Below are positions 37,785-47,285 of a DNA stretch of 64,000 bases, piece after piece. Position numbers and translations under genes: made by a program. The DNA is taken from contig SVBA01000002.1 of assembly GCA_015059095.1 (NCBI GenBank), forward strand, positions 1 to 64,000, written 5' to 3'. The number at the start of each line of letters is the position of its first letter. The stretch's first letter is position 1. The notes under the pieces are model-generated. The model had not been told where the DNA came from. It did not search any database and saw only the letters and a program-made list of their open reading frames with translations. The DNA is from Erysipelotrichaceae bacterium (GTDB taxonomy: Bacteria; Bacillota_I; Bacilli_A; RFN20; CAG-449).

Positions 37785-37813
37785 TTGCATTTGTTATTTC
37801 ACTCGCATATAAT
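37785..37813 (+). promoter_or_regulatory. Promoter of the peptide-binding protein gene
   Basis: TTGCAT and TATAAT are separated by 17 nt, an almost ideal promoter. The transcript leader is about 65 nt. Confidence 0.85.
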
Positions 37814-37886
37814 CTAACTATCTTATAGAAAAAAAGACATGCAATAATTATATTTGTCTTAAAATTAGAAAGGGGATTATAAGATT

Positions 37887-40001
37887 ATGAAAAGCAAAAA
37901 ATTAGTATTATTAATGGCTGCTTTATTAGTTTCTGCCGTCGGTTGTGGAAATCCTGATAGAGAATACATTGCATACGAAGCTGCTGGTTTTGAATCTGTT
38001 CAAAAAATGGAAGAAGCAGTTTTAGGTGCATATGACGCAAAATATCAAGCAGCAGCATCAATCACAGATGCAACAAAAATTAAAGAACGTTATCAAAAAT
38101 TCGCTGATGCAGAATATTCTTTAATTTATGAAGAAGGTATTATCGTACCTTGGTACACAGCTTCTGGTTACTCAGCATCAGTTGCAAGAACTGTACCATG
38201 GCAAGCTGGTAGATCAAGCTATGGTTTAACAGCTGACAAATTAAAAAACGTAGTTGTTACTAATAGTGCAATTACAAAAGCTCAAAGAGAAGCTGTTACA
38301 GCTGCTTATGAAGCTGGTAAGAGTGCTACTCCAGACACAACTCCAGACAAAGATGGTTGGATCTCATTAGCTAACGCTGGTGAAAACCCTGCTTTAGTTG
38401 GCAACAAATATACAGTTGGCGGACAAGAATTCGAAATCAAAAATGAATTCAAAATGGCTTATTCTTCAGAAATCGCTAACGACTGCTTAAACTACTTAAA
38501 AAATACTTGGACTTACAACTCAGCTCACTATACAAACATGGTTGATGGCTTAGTTGAAAATAACAAATATGGTGCTATCGTTGGTGCTTTAGCAGAATCT
38601 TACAAAATTTCTAGAGATAGTGATGGTAACCAAGTTTGGTCATTCAAATTACGTGATGGCTTAAAATGGGTTGATAACGCTGGTAATGAAAAAGGTGATT
38701 TAACAGCTAAAGACTTCGTTAACTCTGCAAAATACGTTTTAGACGCTGTTAACGCTTCTGGTACAGCTAACTTAGTTACTGGTTTCGTTAAAGGTGCTGA
38801 AGCATATTACAAAGGCGAAACAACTGACTTCTCAACAGTAGGCGTTAAAGCTTCTGATGATGGTAAAGTTATTTCTTATACAATGGTACAAGATTGTCCA
38901 TATTTCAACACAGTATTAACATACTCTCCATACTTACCAGTTCACGAAGATTGTTTAAAAGAATTCGGTACAGAATTTGGTGCTACAGTAGATAAGATCT
39001 GGGTATGTGGTGCTTTCAGAGTAACAAAACATGAAAATAGTTCAACTATCGTTTACGAAAAGAACCAATCTTACTGGGATAAAGAACACGTTTACGTTGA
39101 CAAAGTAACTCAAAAATTCTATTCTTCTGCAGTTGCTACTCCAGAAACAACAAGATTATGGTACGCTTCTGGTGAAATTGATTCATTCTCAGTTTCAGCT
39201 CAAGACGAAGCTGGTTGGAAAGAATATGTTGCTGGTGCAGACGGAAAAGGTACTCAAAAGAATCCTGCTCACAACGAATGTAATGGTATCTTATCTGTTG
39301 GTGATGCTACATACATTGGTTACTTCAACTTCAACCGTATGACATATGAATACAACAACAAAGACTACATCAAATCTTATGATGACAAATATGCTACAAC
39401 AATGGCATTATTAAACAAAAACTTCAGATTAGCATTCGTTCATGGTATCGAAGTTGAAGAATACTTCAAGAGATTATCTCCAACTGAACCATATAACTAT
39501 ATCATGAGAGGTTATACTAACCGTGAATTAGTTAAAGACGAAGCTGGTAAAGACTATGCTGACTACGTTGATGATGTTTACAATCAAAAACAAGGTACTA
39601 CTGGTGTTACTTTAACTGGTATTAACGCATTAAAAGACCCAGTATTCGATGCTGCTAAAGCTAAATCTTACTTCGAAGCTGCTAAAGCTGAATTAATCGC
39701 AGCAGGTACATTAAAAGAAAAAGACTTCCCAATTAAGATTGATATTATTGGTACAATGTCAGTTTCTGTTCAAGCTTATGAAAAAGCTATGTACGCTGAA
39801 TTAGAAGAAGCTGGTAAAGGTATTATCGAACTTCAATACAACATCCCAACATCTGATGATCAAGATCAAGACTGGGGTTCAATCTCTGCTAACTATGACT
39901 TCTCTATGTGGTCAGGTTGGGGCCCAGACTATGCTGACCCTAATACATTCTTACACACTATGGCAATCGATGGTGACATGGTTGAAATGTTAGGTTTCTA
40001 G
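37887..40001 (+). CDS. Oligopeptide-binding lipoprotein, SBP family 5, circularly permuted
   Basis: A 704-residue family 5 solute-binding lipoprotein with lipobox SAVGC (Cys20). Residues about 25-124 resemble the normal C-terminal end of such proteins: an ERYQKFADAEYSLIYEEG helix, then IIVPWY and the DKLKNVVV end. A Thr/Pro/Asp linker (about 145-157) leads to the normal N-lobe (ALAESYKIS, VWSFKLRDGLKW, DFVNSAKYVLDA). The protein stops soon after SGWGPDYADPNTFLHT, where family members usually continue for about 100 residues. The parts thus appear in permuted order. A strong terminator follows. Confidence 0.85.
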   Translation: MKSKKLVLLMAALLVSAVGCGNPDREYIAYEAAGFESVQKMEEAVLGAYDAKYQAAASITDATKIKERYQKFADAEYSLIYEEGIIVPWYTASGYSASVARTVPWQAGRSSYGLTADKLKNVVVTNSAITKAQREAVTAAYEAGKSATPDTTPDKDGWISLANAGENPALVGNKYTVGGQEFEIKNEFKMAYSSEIANDCLNYLKNTWTYNSAHYTNMVDGLVENNKYGAIVGALAESYKISRDSDGNQVWSFKLRDGLKWVDNAGNEKGDLTAKDFVNSAKYVLDAVNASGTANLVTGFVKGAEAYYKGETTDFSTVGVKASDDGKVISYTMVQDCPYFNTVLTYSPYLPVHEDCLKEFGTEFGATVDKIWVCGAFRVTKHENSSTIVYEKNQSYWDKEHVYVDKVTQKFYSSAVATPETTRLWYASGEIDSFSVSAQDEAGWKEYVAGADGKGTQKNPAHNECNGILSVGDATYIGYFNFNRMTYEYNNKDYIKSYDDKYATTMALLNKNFRLAFVHGIEVEEYFKRLSPTEPYNYIMRGYTNRELVKDEAGKDYADYVDDVYNQKQGTTGVTLTGINALKDPVFDAAKAKSYFEAAKAELIAAGTLKEKDFPIKIDIIGTMSVSVQAYEKAMYAELEEAGKGIIELQYNIPTSDDQDQDWGSISANYDFSMWSGWGPDYADPNTFLHTMAIDGDMVEMLGF

Positions 40002-40027
40002 TCTAAGAGTTGATAAATTATGAAACA

Positions 40028-40063
40028 AAAGAGAAGAAAGCGATTTCTTCTCTTTCTTTTTTT
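40028..40063 (+). terminator. Intrinsic terminator after the binding-protein gene
   Basis: AAAGAGAAGAAA pairs perfectly with TTTCTTCTCTTT around GCGA, followed by a T tract. Partial readthrough into the permease genes would give the usual excess of binding protein. Confidence 0.88.
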
Positions 40064-40147
40064 ATAAAAAAAGAAAAGAACTATTTATTTATAAAAAATT
40101 ATAAGTTATAATTAATAAAATGTAAAAGAAAGAAAGGATGTGTAAAT

Positions 40148-41356
40148 ATGGAAGAAAATTTACAAAAAGAAAATAATTTCTTATCAAAGTGTAAATCAAT
40201 TGCTTCTAAGATTTCAGAAGGCTGGCACAATTTTTGGAATAAACCAAAAGTAAAAAAAATTGTAAAGCCATTTAAAAATCAAACATTTGTTTACATTGTA
40301 AAGAGAGTTTTATCTTCATGTTTTACTTTAATTTTATTAGTTGCTTTAGTTGCACTTTTAATTAGATTGCTTCCAGAAACTAAGTTCTATGATGTTAAAC
40401 ATTACAGAACATTATGTGGTAAAGATGAATTAATGGGAGAAAGATATAGATGGTCATCACTATATCAATACGGATTCGTTGATTTTGAAGGAAATGAAAG
40501 ATCAGTATTCTATAGTATGTTCCAACAAATTTATTATATCTTACCAATTCCAAAATCAATTGAATATGCTTGGGCAGATGCATATTGTAAAGTACCTCTT
40601 GAAGGTGCTGCAGGTACTTGGACTGGTTTAATTTATTTAGGAAGAAGTGTTCAAAGAAAAGAATTCATTACTGACATGTTAGTAAGCGGTATGGGAATTT
40701 CTATGAAAGTTTCTTTAATCACTGTATTCTTTACTTATTTAATCAGTGTTCCTTTTGGTATTGCAATGGCTAAAAAACCAGGTGGTATTGTTGATAAAAT
40801 TGGTAATATTTTTATTGTTTTAAACTATGCTATTCCAGCATTAGTATTCTATTTAATTATGAATAGAGTTTTAGGTGATAGTAATGGTGTATTTGGTGAA
40901 CTAGATTTCGGTTTCTTCTATGATGCAGAAAAACCATGGTCATTATTCCCACCAATCTTCTGTGTAGTATTCTTATCAATTCCAGGTGTTATTATCTGGA
41001 TTAGAAGATTTATGATTGATGAATTAAGCTCAGATTATGTTAAATTCGCTAGATCAAAAGGTCTTTCTGAAAATAGAATTATGTACACTCATGTTTTAAG
41101 AAATGCATGTGTACCATTAGTTAGAAATATTCCTGGTACTTTATTAGGTGCTTTCGTTGGTTCATATTATATTGAAACAATTTGGACAATTCCAGGTACA
41201 GGTAGATTATTAACTAACGCATTACAAACATTTGATATCCCTACTATTCAAGGGTTAACAGTAGTTTATGCGGCTATTTCAATGTTATCGTTCTTATTAG
41301 GCGATATTGTTACAGTATTCTTTGATCCTCGTATCAAGATTACTTCAAGTAATTAG
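40148..41356 (+). CDS. oppB: Oligopeptide ABC transporter permease, OppB type
   Basis: A 402-residue permease with an N-terminal helix (about 50-72), a long extracytoplasmic segment, and five more helices. The EAA-type loop is seen in YVKFARSKGLSENRIMYTHV, which contacts the ATPase. GAAAGGATG-type ribosome site precedes it. A TATAAT-like box lies upstream, so a separate promoter is possible. Confidence 0.88.
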   Translation: MEENLQKENNFLSKCKSIASKISEGWHNFWNKPKVKKIVKPFKNQTFVYIVKRVLSSCFTLILLVALVALLIRLLPETKFYDVKHYRTLCGKDELMGERYRWSSLYQYGFVDFEGNERSVFYSMFQQIYYILPIPKSIEYAWADAYCKVPLEGAAGTWTGLIYLGRSVQRKEFITDMLVSGMGISMKVSLITVFFTYLISVPFGIAMAKKPGGIVDKIGNIFIVLNYAIPALVFYLIMNRVLGDSNGVFGELDFGFFYDAEKPWSLFPPIFCVVFLSIPGVIIWIRRFMIDELSSDYVKFARSKGLSENRIMYTHVLRNACVPLVRNIPGTLLGAFVGSYYIETIWTIPGTGRLLTNALQTFDIPTIQGLTVVYAAISMLSFLLGDIVTVFFDPRIKITSSN

Positions 41357-41370
41357 GAAAGGAGAAATTT

Positions 41371-42369
41371 ATGGAAAACGAATTAAAAAACAATTTTCAT
41401 TCTGTAGAAGCTTCAGACTTAGTTAATGAAGAAATTGACGAAGATTCATTATTTAAAAGAGTAAATCTTGATGAAACTGAATCTGAACATATTGCTGCTG
41501 AACCTTATTCATATTGGAAAGCAGTATTGAGAGTATTTATCAAAAAGCCAGCTGCTATTATTAGTTTAACTTCTTTAGCAATTTTACTTCTTGGTATGAT
41601 CATCATTCCATTATTTGCTCCAGAAGGTTCTATGGAAGTTACTGCTAATTCTTCCAAATTAGCTAACTTAGCTCCATCTTTAGAACATTTATTTGGTACT
41701 GACCAAGCAGGTAGAGATCTATTCTTCATGTGTTGGAAAGGCTTAGGTTTATCATTATTATTAGGTATTGTTGAATCAGCAATTGTTGTTTTAATTGGTA
41801 CATTAATTGGATTAGCTTGGGGTTATTTTAGATGGTTAGATAGAATTATGATTGAAATATATAACTTAATTTCTAACGTCCCATCATTATTACTTTATAT
41901 GTTATTAGCTTCTATTTTAAAAGAAGCATTCCCAAGAATGGCTACTGAAGTTAAAATGATTATTTCATTAACTATCACTAGCTGGATTGGTATCGCATTA
42001 TTTATCCGTAACCAAACAATTATTATTACTAACCGTGAATATAATATTGCTTCAGTTACTTTAGGTACTCCACCAATGAGAATTATGACTAGAAACTTAT
42101 TACCATACTTATTAGCAGTTATCATTACTCAAATGTCAATGTTAATTCCAGGTATGATTTCAAGTGAAGTTTCAATGTCTTATTTCGGTGTTGGTCTATC
42201 TTCAGATACAATTGCAATTGGTGTTTTATTAAATGAAGGTAGAGCTTTATTTACTCAATATCCATGGCAATTATTAGCTCCTGCTGGAATGTTAGCAGTT
42301 ATCATCTTAACATTCTTCTTAATGGGTCTTGCTTTATCAGATGCATTAGATCCTAAGAAACATCGTTAG
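41371..42369 (+). CDS. oppC: Oligopeptide ABC transporter permease, OppC type
   Basis: A 332-residue permease with an N-terminal acidic tail, one helix (about 60-80), the HLFGTDQAGRDLF motif typical of OppC/DppC, and further helices. The EAA loop is NREYNIASVTLGTPPMRIMTR. It pairs with the upstream OppB in the membrane. Confidence 0.9.
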   Translation: MENELKNNFHSVEASDLVNEEIDEDSLFKRVNLDETESEHIAAEPYSYWKAVLRVFIKKPAAIISLTSLAILLLGMIIIPLFAPEGSMEVTANSSKLANLAPSLEHLFGTDQAGRDLFFMCWKGLGLSLLLGIVESAIVVLIGTLIGLAWGYFRWLDRIMIEIYNLISNVPSLLLYMLLASILKEAFPRMATEVKMIISLTITSWIGIALFIRNQTIIITNREYNIASVTLGTPPMRIMTRNLLPYLLAVIITQMSMLIPGMISSEVSMSYFGVGLSSDTIAIGVLLNEGRALFTQYPWQLLAPAGMLAVIILTFFLMGLALSDALDPKKHR

Positions 42370-42382
42370 GGAGGAGAGAATT

Positions 42383-43504
42383 ATGGCTGAAAAATCATTA
42401 AAAAATATTAAATTAAATAGCCCTGCAACTGTAAATGAAGGTGAAGTAATCGTTTCAGTTAAGGACTTAGAAGTTCAATTCTCAGTTAGAAACAGAATTT
42501 TAACAGCAATTAGAAAAGTATCTTTGGATATTTATAAAGGTGAAACAATTGCTATCGTTGGTGAATCTGGTTCAGGTAAATCAGTATTCACAAAAACATT
42601 AACTGGTATGTTAGAAGAAAACGGACATATTAGTGGTGGTTCTATTGAATATGCTGGTGTTGATTTAACTCAATTCCATACAAATGATGATTGGTGTCAC
42701 ATTAGAGGTAAAAGAATTGCTACTATTTTCCAAGATCCAATGACTTCTTTAAATCCATTAAGAAGAATTGGTTCACAAATTACTGAAGTTGTAAGATTAC
42801 ATAGAGGATTAAGCAAAGAAGAAGCTAAAAAAGAAGCTATTAACTTATTAAAGAGAGTTGGTATTTCTGATGCTGAAAGAAGATTCTATGACTATCCTTT
42901 CCAATATTCAGGTGGTATGAGACAAAGAGTTGTTATCGCTATTGCATTAGCTTGTGCTCCAGATATTCTTATTTGTGATGAACCTACAACAGCATTAGAC
43001 GTTACAATTCAAGCTCAAATCTTAGACTTAATTAAAGAATTAAAGAAAGAATATGGCTTTACTGTAATCTTTATTACTCACGACTTAGGTGTTGTTGCTG
43101 AAGTTGCTGATAGAGTAGCAGTAATGTATGCTGGACAAATCGTTGAATATGGTACAGTTGAAGATGTTTATTATGATCCTGCTCATCCATATACATGGGC
43201 ATTATTATCTTCATTACCTCAATTAGGTGAAAAAGGTGAAACTTTATATTCTATTACAGGTACTCCACCATCATTATTCAATGTTGTTAAGGGCGATGCA
43301 TTTGCTCCTAGAAACCCATTTGCTTTAGAAATCGACTTTGTAAAAGAACCACCAATGTTTAAAGTAAGTGATACTCACTATGCAAAAACATGGTTATTAG
43401 ATCCAAGAGCTCCAAAGGTTGAAAGACCAGCAGTTATTGGTGAAATTAGTGCTCGTGTTGAGCGTATTTATGGAGGTGTAATCAACAATGGAAAAAAAGG
43501 TTAA
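42383..43504 (+). CDS. oppD: Oligopeptide ABC transporter ATPase, OppD type
   Basis: A 373-residue ATPase with Walker A GESGSGKS, the signature YSGGMRQR, Walker [13 protein letters not shown] and the switch His in FITHDL. The C-terminal oligopeptide-type extension ([12 protein letters not shown] onward) is present, but its usual Cys-rich iron-sulphur motif is not visible. It overlaps the next gene by 17 nt. Confidence 0.92.
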   Translation: MAEKSLKNIKLNSPATVNEGEVIVSVKDLEVQFSVRNRILTAIRKVSLDIYKGETIAIVGESGSGKSVFTKTLTGMLEENGHISGGSIEYAGVDLTQFHTNDDWCHIRGKRIATIFQDPMTSLNPLRRIGSQITEVVRLHRGLSKEEAKKEAINLLKRVGISDAERRFYDYPFQYSGGMRQRVVIAIALACAPDILICDEPTTALDVTIQAQILDLIKELKKEYGFTVIFITHDLGVVAEVADRVAVMYAGQIVEYGTVEDVYYDPAHPYTWALLSSLPQLGEKGETLYSITGTPPSLFNVVKGDAFAPRNPFALEIDFVKEPPMFKVSDTHYAKTWLLDPRAPKVERPAVIGEISARVERIYGGVINNGKKG

Positions 43505-44498
43505 AGAATACAATTACTCACATCCATATGAACCAGTTATCGATGAAACAGGAAAAGAAGTATTAGTTGATGTTCAGGATGCTTCTATTCACTTTAAAAT
43601 CGGTAGAGGTAAAACTGTTAAAGCTGTAAGACATTGTAGCTTTAAAATTTATAAAGGTGAAACTTTTGGTTTAGTTGGTGAATCTGGTTCAGGTAAAACA
43701 ACTATTTCACGTGCTATTTTAAGAATTAACCATTTAACAAGTGGTAGAATCTTATTCCATGGAATGGATATTTCATATAGAAAAGGAAATAAATTAACTA
43801 AAGAACAAGTAATGGAAGTTAAGAAAAACATTCAAATGATTTTCCAAGATCCAGCAGCTTGTTTAAACGATAGAGCAAATATTGACTATATCGTATCTGA
43901 AGGTTTATATAACTTCCATATGTTTGAAACAGAACAAGAACGTGTAAAAATGGTTACTGATATGTTAGGTAGAGTTGGTTTATTACCAGAACACTTAACT
44001 AGATACCCTCACGAATTCTCTGGTGGTCAAAGACAAAGAATTGGTATTGCTAGAGCATTAGTTATTAAACCAGAATTAATTTTAGCAGATGAACCTATTT
44101 CTGCTCTTGACGTATCTATTCGTGCACAAGTATTAAACTTATTAAAGAAATTACAAAGAGAAGAAAATTTAACATATTTATTCATTGCTCATGACTTATC
44201 AATCATTAGATATATTTCTGACAGAATTGCAGTTATGTATAGAGGACAAATTGTTGAATTAGGTGAAGCTGAAGAATTATTTAATAATCCTTTACACCCA
44301 TATACAAAATCTTTATTAGCAGCTATTCCAGTTCCAGATCCAAAAATGGAAAAGAATAGAAAACGTTATGCTTATGATCCTTCAGTTCATGATTATAGTG
44401 AAGAAGGTCCTTCATTTGTAGAAGTTAAAAAAGATCACTTTGTATTAGGTAATTCAAAAGAAATCGAAGAATATAAGAAAATTCTTGAAAGCAAATAA
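43488..44498 (+). CDS. oppF: Oligopeptide ABC transporter ATPase, OppF type
   Basis: A 336-residue ATPase with Walker A GESGSGKT, signature FSGGQRQR, Walker [13 protein letters not shown] and switch FIAHDL. The C-terminal end has the [16 protein letters not shown] segment of OppF/DppF. It ends the transporter operon. Confidence 0.92.
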   Translation: MEKKVKEYNYSHPYEPVIDETGKEVLVDVQDASIHFKIGRGKTVKAVRHCSFKIYKGETFGLVGESGSGKTTISRAILRINHLTSGRILFHGMDISYRKGNKLTKEQVMEVKKNIQMIFQDPAACLNDRANIDYIVSEGLYNFHMFETEQERVKMVTDMLGRVGLLPEHLTRYPHEFSGGQRQRIGIARALVIKPELILADEPISALDVSIRAQVLNLLKKLQREENLTYLFIAHDLSIIRYISDRIAVMYRGQIVELGEAEELFNNPLHPYTKSLLAAIPVPDPKMEKNRKRYAYDPSVHDYSEEGPSFVEVKKDHFVLGNSKEIEEYKKILESK

Positions 44499-44512
44499 TT
44501 ATTAGTTTAAAT

Positions 44513-44547
44513 AAGTGGTGTCATTATTTGCTTTGATACCACTTTTT
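44513..44547 (+). terminator. Terminator of the opp operon
   Basis: AAGTGGT pairs with ACCACTT, with TCA/TGA continuing inside, then a T tract. Confidence 0.75.
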
Positions 44548-44568
44548 CGCAAAAAGGAGGCATTAATT

Positions 44569-45012
44569 ATGTCATATTATGCAATCTCAGATAATAAATT
44601 AAAACATTCTATTGCTGTTGGTAGATATATGCAAAAATATGCTACTGAAAGATTGTTAGATCCAGAATTAGGCAAAGAATGGTTCATACTTGGCTACTTA
44701 CATGATATTGGTGAAGAATTCACAAATAAAAAAGAAGAACACAATAAAGTAGGTGGCACTATATTAAAAGAACAAAAATATAAATATTGGAAAGAAGTTT
44801 ATTATCATGGTGATCCTAAAACTCCATATATCTCTCCAGCATTATTAGTTCTTAATTTAGCAGAATTATGTGTTGGTAGCGATGGTAAAGTTGTAGGTGT
44901 TGATACTAAATTAAACAAAATTAAAGAAAAATTTGGTGAAGATTCTATTCAATATAAAAATACAAAGGCTCTAGCTAATTTAGTTAGAAATACTCCTGTA
45001 GTATTAAAATAA
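44569..45012 (+). CDS. HD domain protein
   Basis: A 147-residue small phosphohydrolase-type protein. The metal-binding HD pair occurs in LGYLHDIGEEF, with a preceding His in KLKHSIAVGRYM. The start at 44569 follows AAAAAGGAGG; a longer frame from 44515 runs through the preceding terminator and is rejected. The substrate is unknown. Confidence 0.78.
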   Translation: MSYYAISDNKLKHSIAVGRYMQKYATERLLDPELGKEWFILGYLHDIGEEFTNKKEEHNKVGGTILKEQKYKYWKEVYYHGDPKTPYISPALLVLNLAELCVGSDGKVVGVDTKLNKIKEKFGEDSIQYKNTKALANLVRNTPVVLK

Positions 45013-45021
45013 TCTCATAAG

Positions 45022-45042
45022 GGCACTAATGTAGTGCCTTTT
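45022..45042 (+). terminator. Terminator after the HD gene
   Basis: GGCACTA pairs with TAGTGCC around ATG, followed by T residues. Confidence 0.8.
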
Positions 45043-45279
45043 TGAATGAAAAAAGAAAAAAATGTATAGAATATAATTAAGTAGTCAAAAAACATTTTGT
45101 CTATCTTATTGAAAAATATATATATTTTTTATATAATTTTTCTATAGACTTGTTACTATGCCTATTTTTTGGCACGGAACAATTAACAAATAGAATTTTT
45201 TGCGAAAAACAATAATCTGTTTAAAGCAAACTTTTTAAGAAAAGGAGAGGCGAGGTAGTCTACTCGCAAAAGATGGCTT
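45043..45279 (+). other. AT-rich intergenic leader with hairpin beside the start
   Basis: No gene is seen in these 237 bases. A TATAAT box lies near 45134. Before the next gene, AAAGGAGAG (about 45241-45249) is unusually far from the ATG at 45280. A GCGAG..CTCGC hairpin lies between them and may bring the two closer. Confidence 0.45.
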
Positions 45280-47238
45280 ATGAAAAAGAAAATATTTGTC
45301 AATTTTATTTTAGCTTTAGAATTTTTAGTCCTATTAATCTATGCTATTGATCTAAAGTATGTTCCAACATTAAGCTCGATTTTCCCATTGAACTATGTTG
45401 TAGCAGCTGGTGCTTTTGCTCATCAAAAGCTTCACGTATTAGGAGAATTAATTAAAGTTAAGTACCTAGTAAATTTATTAGTAGGATACAACATTAATAT
45501 GGTTGAAGTATTAATTACTTTAGTATTAGTTAACCTTGCTTGGATCATTGTATTCTATATTATCTTTGGTACAATTGGCGCGATTATTAAATCAGCAGGA
45601 AGAAAGAAAAGAAGAAAAGTTATTCCTGAATATAAGTTAACTCCAACAGAAGAAAAGAAATTCTCATATGTTAATTATAAAAAGAAAACTGGAAGATGGG
45701 TTAAATGGACTTTAATTATTCCTCTAGTTTTAATTGCAACATTTATTTTTGCTCGTTTTGATGTTAGAAACATTAGAGCGTGGAAGCCATTAATTAATAA
45801 TGAATATGGTTTTGAAATTTATTATCAAGGTATCTTACCAGCTTGTAATATGATTTTAGAACCATTCAATATCGACAAATATGTTAAAATCTTATTTACT
45901 AACTCTGCTGGTTGGGGATATTTTGATTTAATTAATAAATATCTTGTTAATTTAGCATGGTTAGAATACGTTATTTTAACTGTTGCTTCATTAGTCATTC
46001 TATTTGTTTGGTGGGCATTCTTTAAATTAATTTCATTAATCTTTAGAAAAGGTAGCGCAAAACGTCTTGCTAAGAAAGCAAAACGTAAATACATCGACAA
46101 GATGGAAAAACAAGAATACAGATTACGTAAAAAATATAAAGATGATGCAATTGCTAAAGGTGATGAATTCTTACGTATTATTGAAGAAGAATTATCTGAA
46201 GATGCTCTTGAAATTGCAAAAATTAAAGAAGAAAAATCTTCTCGTCATCAAAAGAAAATCGATGCTAGAAAGAAAGCTTACTTAGAAGAAATTGGTTACG
46301 GTGTAGTTGATTTAGGTGTTTCTGATGAAAAAGCTAAAGAAGTTAAAGAACCAATTGTTGAAAGAGAAATTAGATATATTTCTGATGCAGATATCGATAT
46401 CATCTTAGAAGAAGAACCAGTAATTGAAATCGTTGAAGAAGATGATATGGAAGAAGTTGAATTAGCTAATAAAGAAGACGATTTATTCTTTGAAAAATAT
46501 CAAGAAGATGATGTTGATCTTGAATTAGTTGAAGAACATAAACCAGAACCTCAAGATGTTATGGATTATGTTAAAGAAAAAGCTGAAGATAAAGAAGAAG
46601 CTCCAGTAGTTGAAGAAGTTGTTGAAGAAGAACCAGTTCACGTAGAAGAATACGTTGAAGAAGTTAAAGAAGATATCGTTGAAGAACCAATTAAAGAAGA
46701 GGAAGAAGTTCCTGCTCCAGTAGTTGAAGAAAAAGTTGAAGAAGCTCCTAAGAAAGTTGACCCATTTGCAGCTTATAGAGATAGAGTAAATAGGGGTCAT
46801 GGCGCTAAGAAAGTTCAATCATTTAAAGAAGCTGGCTTTAAAGAAGACGAAATGATGGTTAGAGATGATGGCGTTAAAGTTTCTATCAAATATGACCCAT
46901 TTGCAAAATGGCGTAATCAAGAACGTAAAAAAGGGTATGGTGCTAAGAAAGTACCTTCATTTAAAGAAATTCAAGCTCAAAAAGAAAGAGAAGCTGCTGA
47001 ACAAGCAAGCAAAGTTCCAGTAGCTAAAAAGCCTGCTCCAAAAAAAGCTAATCCTTTTGAAGCATATAAAGGTAAACCAAAAGCATCTACTGCTTCTAAA
47101 AAGGTTGCTCCGGTAAAAAAAGAAGTTAAACCAGTAGCAAGTAAACCTGCTTCTAGTAAAAAAAATGATCCTTTTGCAGCATATCGTAATAAAACAAGAG
47201 AAAAAGGACACGGTTCTAAAAAGGTAGGTTCAAAGTAA
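45280..47238 (+). CDS. Membrane protein with acidic coiled region and [DN]PF repeats
   Basis: A 652-residue protein not recognised as a known family. About four membrane helices lie in the first 255 residues. A highly charged helical segment (about 260-345) and a Glu/Val-rich acidic region (about 360-490) follow. The C-terminal 160 residues are basic and hold four imperfect repeats beginning DPFAAYR, DPFAKWR, NPFEAYK and DPFAAYR (residues 494, 539, 591, 630). Most are followed by GHGAKKV-like endings. It may be a cytoplasmic-facing scaffold. The nearest neighbours give no functional hint. Confidence 0.65.
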   Translation: MKKKIFVNFILALEFLVLLIYAIDLKYVPTLSSIFPLNYVVAAGAFAHQKLHVLGELIKVKYLVNLLVGYNINMVEVLITLVLVNLAWIIVFYIIFGTIGAIIKSAGRKKRRKVIPEYKLTPTEEKKFSYVNYKKKTGRWVKWTLIIPLVLIATFIFARFDVRNIRAWKPLINNEYGFEIYYQGILPACNMILEPFNIDKYVKILFTNSAGWGYFDLINKYLVNLAWLEYVILTVASLVILFVWWAFFKLISLIFRKGSAKRLAKKAKRKYIDKMEKQEYRLRKKYKDDAIAKGDEFLRIIEEELSEDALEIAKIKEEKSSRHQKKIDARKKAYLEEIGYGVVDLGVSDEKAKEVKEPIVEREIRYISDADIDIILEEEPVIEIVEEDDMEEVELANKEDDLFFEKYQEDDVDLELVEEHKPEPQDVMDYVKEKAEDKEEAPVVEEVVEEEPVHVEEYVEEVKEDIVEEPIKEEEEVPAPVVEEKVEEAPKKVDPFAAYRDRVNRGHGAKKVQSFKEAGFKEDEMMVRDDGVKVSIKYDPFAKWRNQERKKGYGAKKVPSFKEIQAQKEREAAEQASKVPVAKKPAPKKANPFEAYKGKPKASTASKKVAPVKKEVKPVASKPASSKKNDPFAAYRNKTREKGHGSKKVGSK

Positions 47239-47247
47239 TTGACTTAT

Positions 47248-47271
47248 AAAAGCACACTTTTGTGTGCTTTT
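47248..47271 (+). terminator. Terminator after the repeat-bearing membrane protein
   Basis: AAAAGCACAC pairs with GTGTGCTTTT around TTTT. The U-rich tail is provided by the 3' arm and following bases. Confidence 0.85.
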
Positions 47272-47285
47272 ATTTTGGGGGATTT

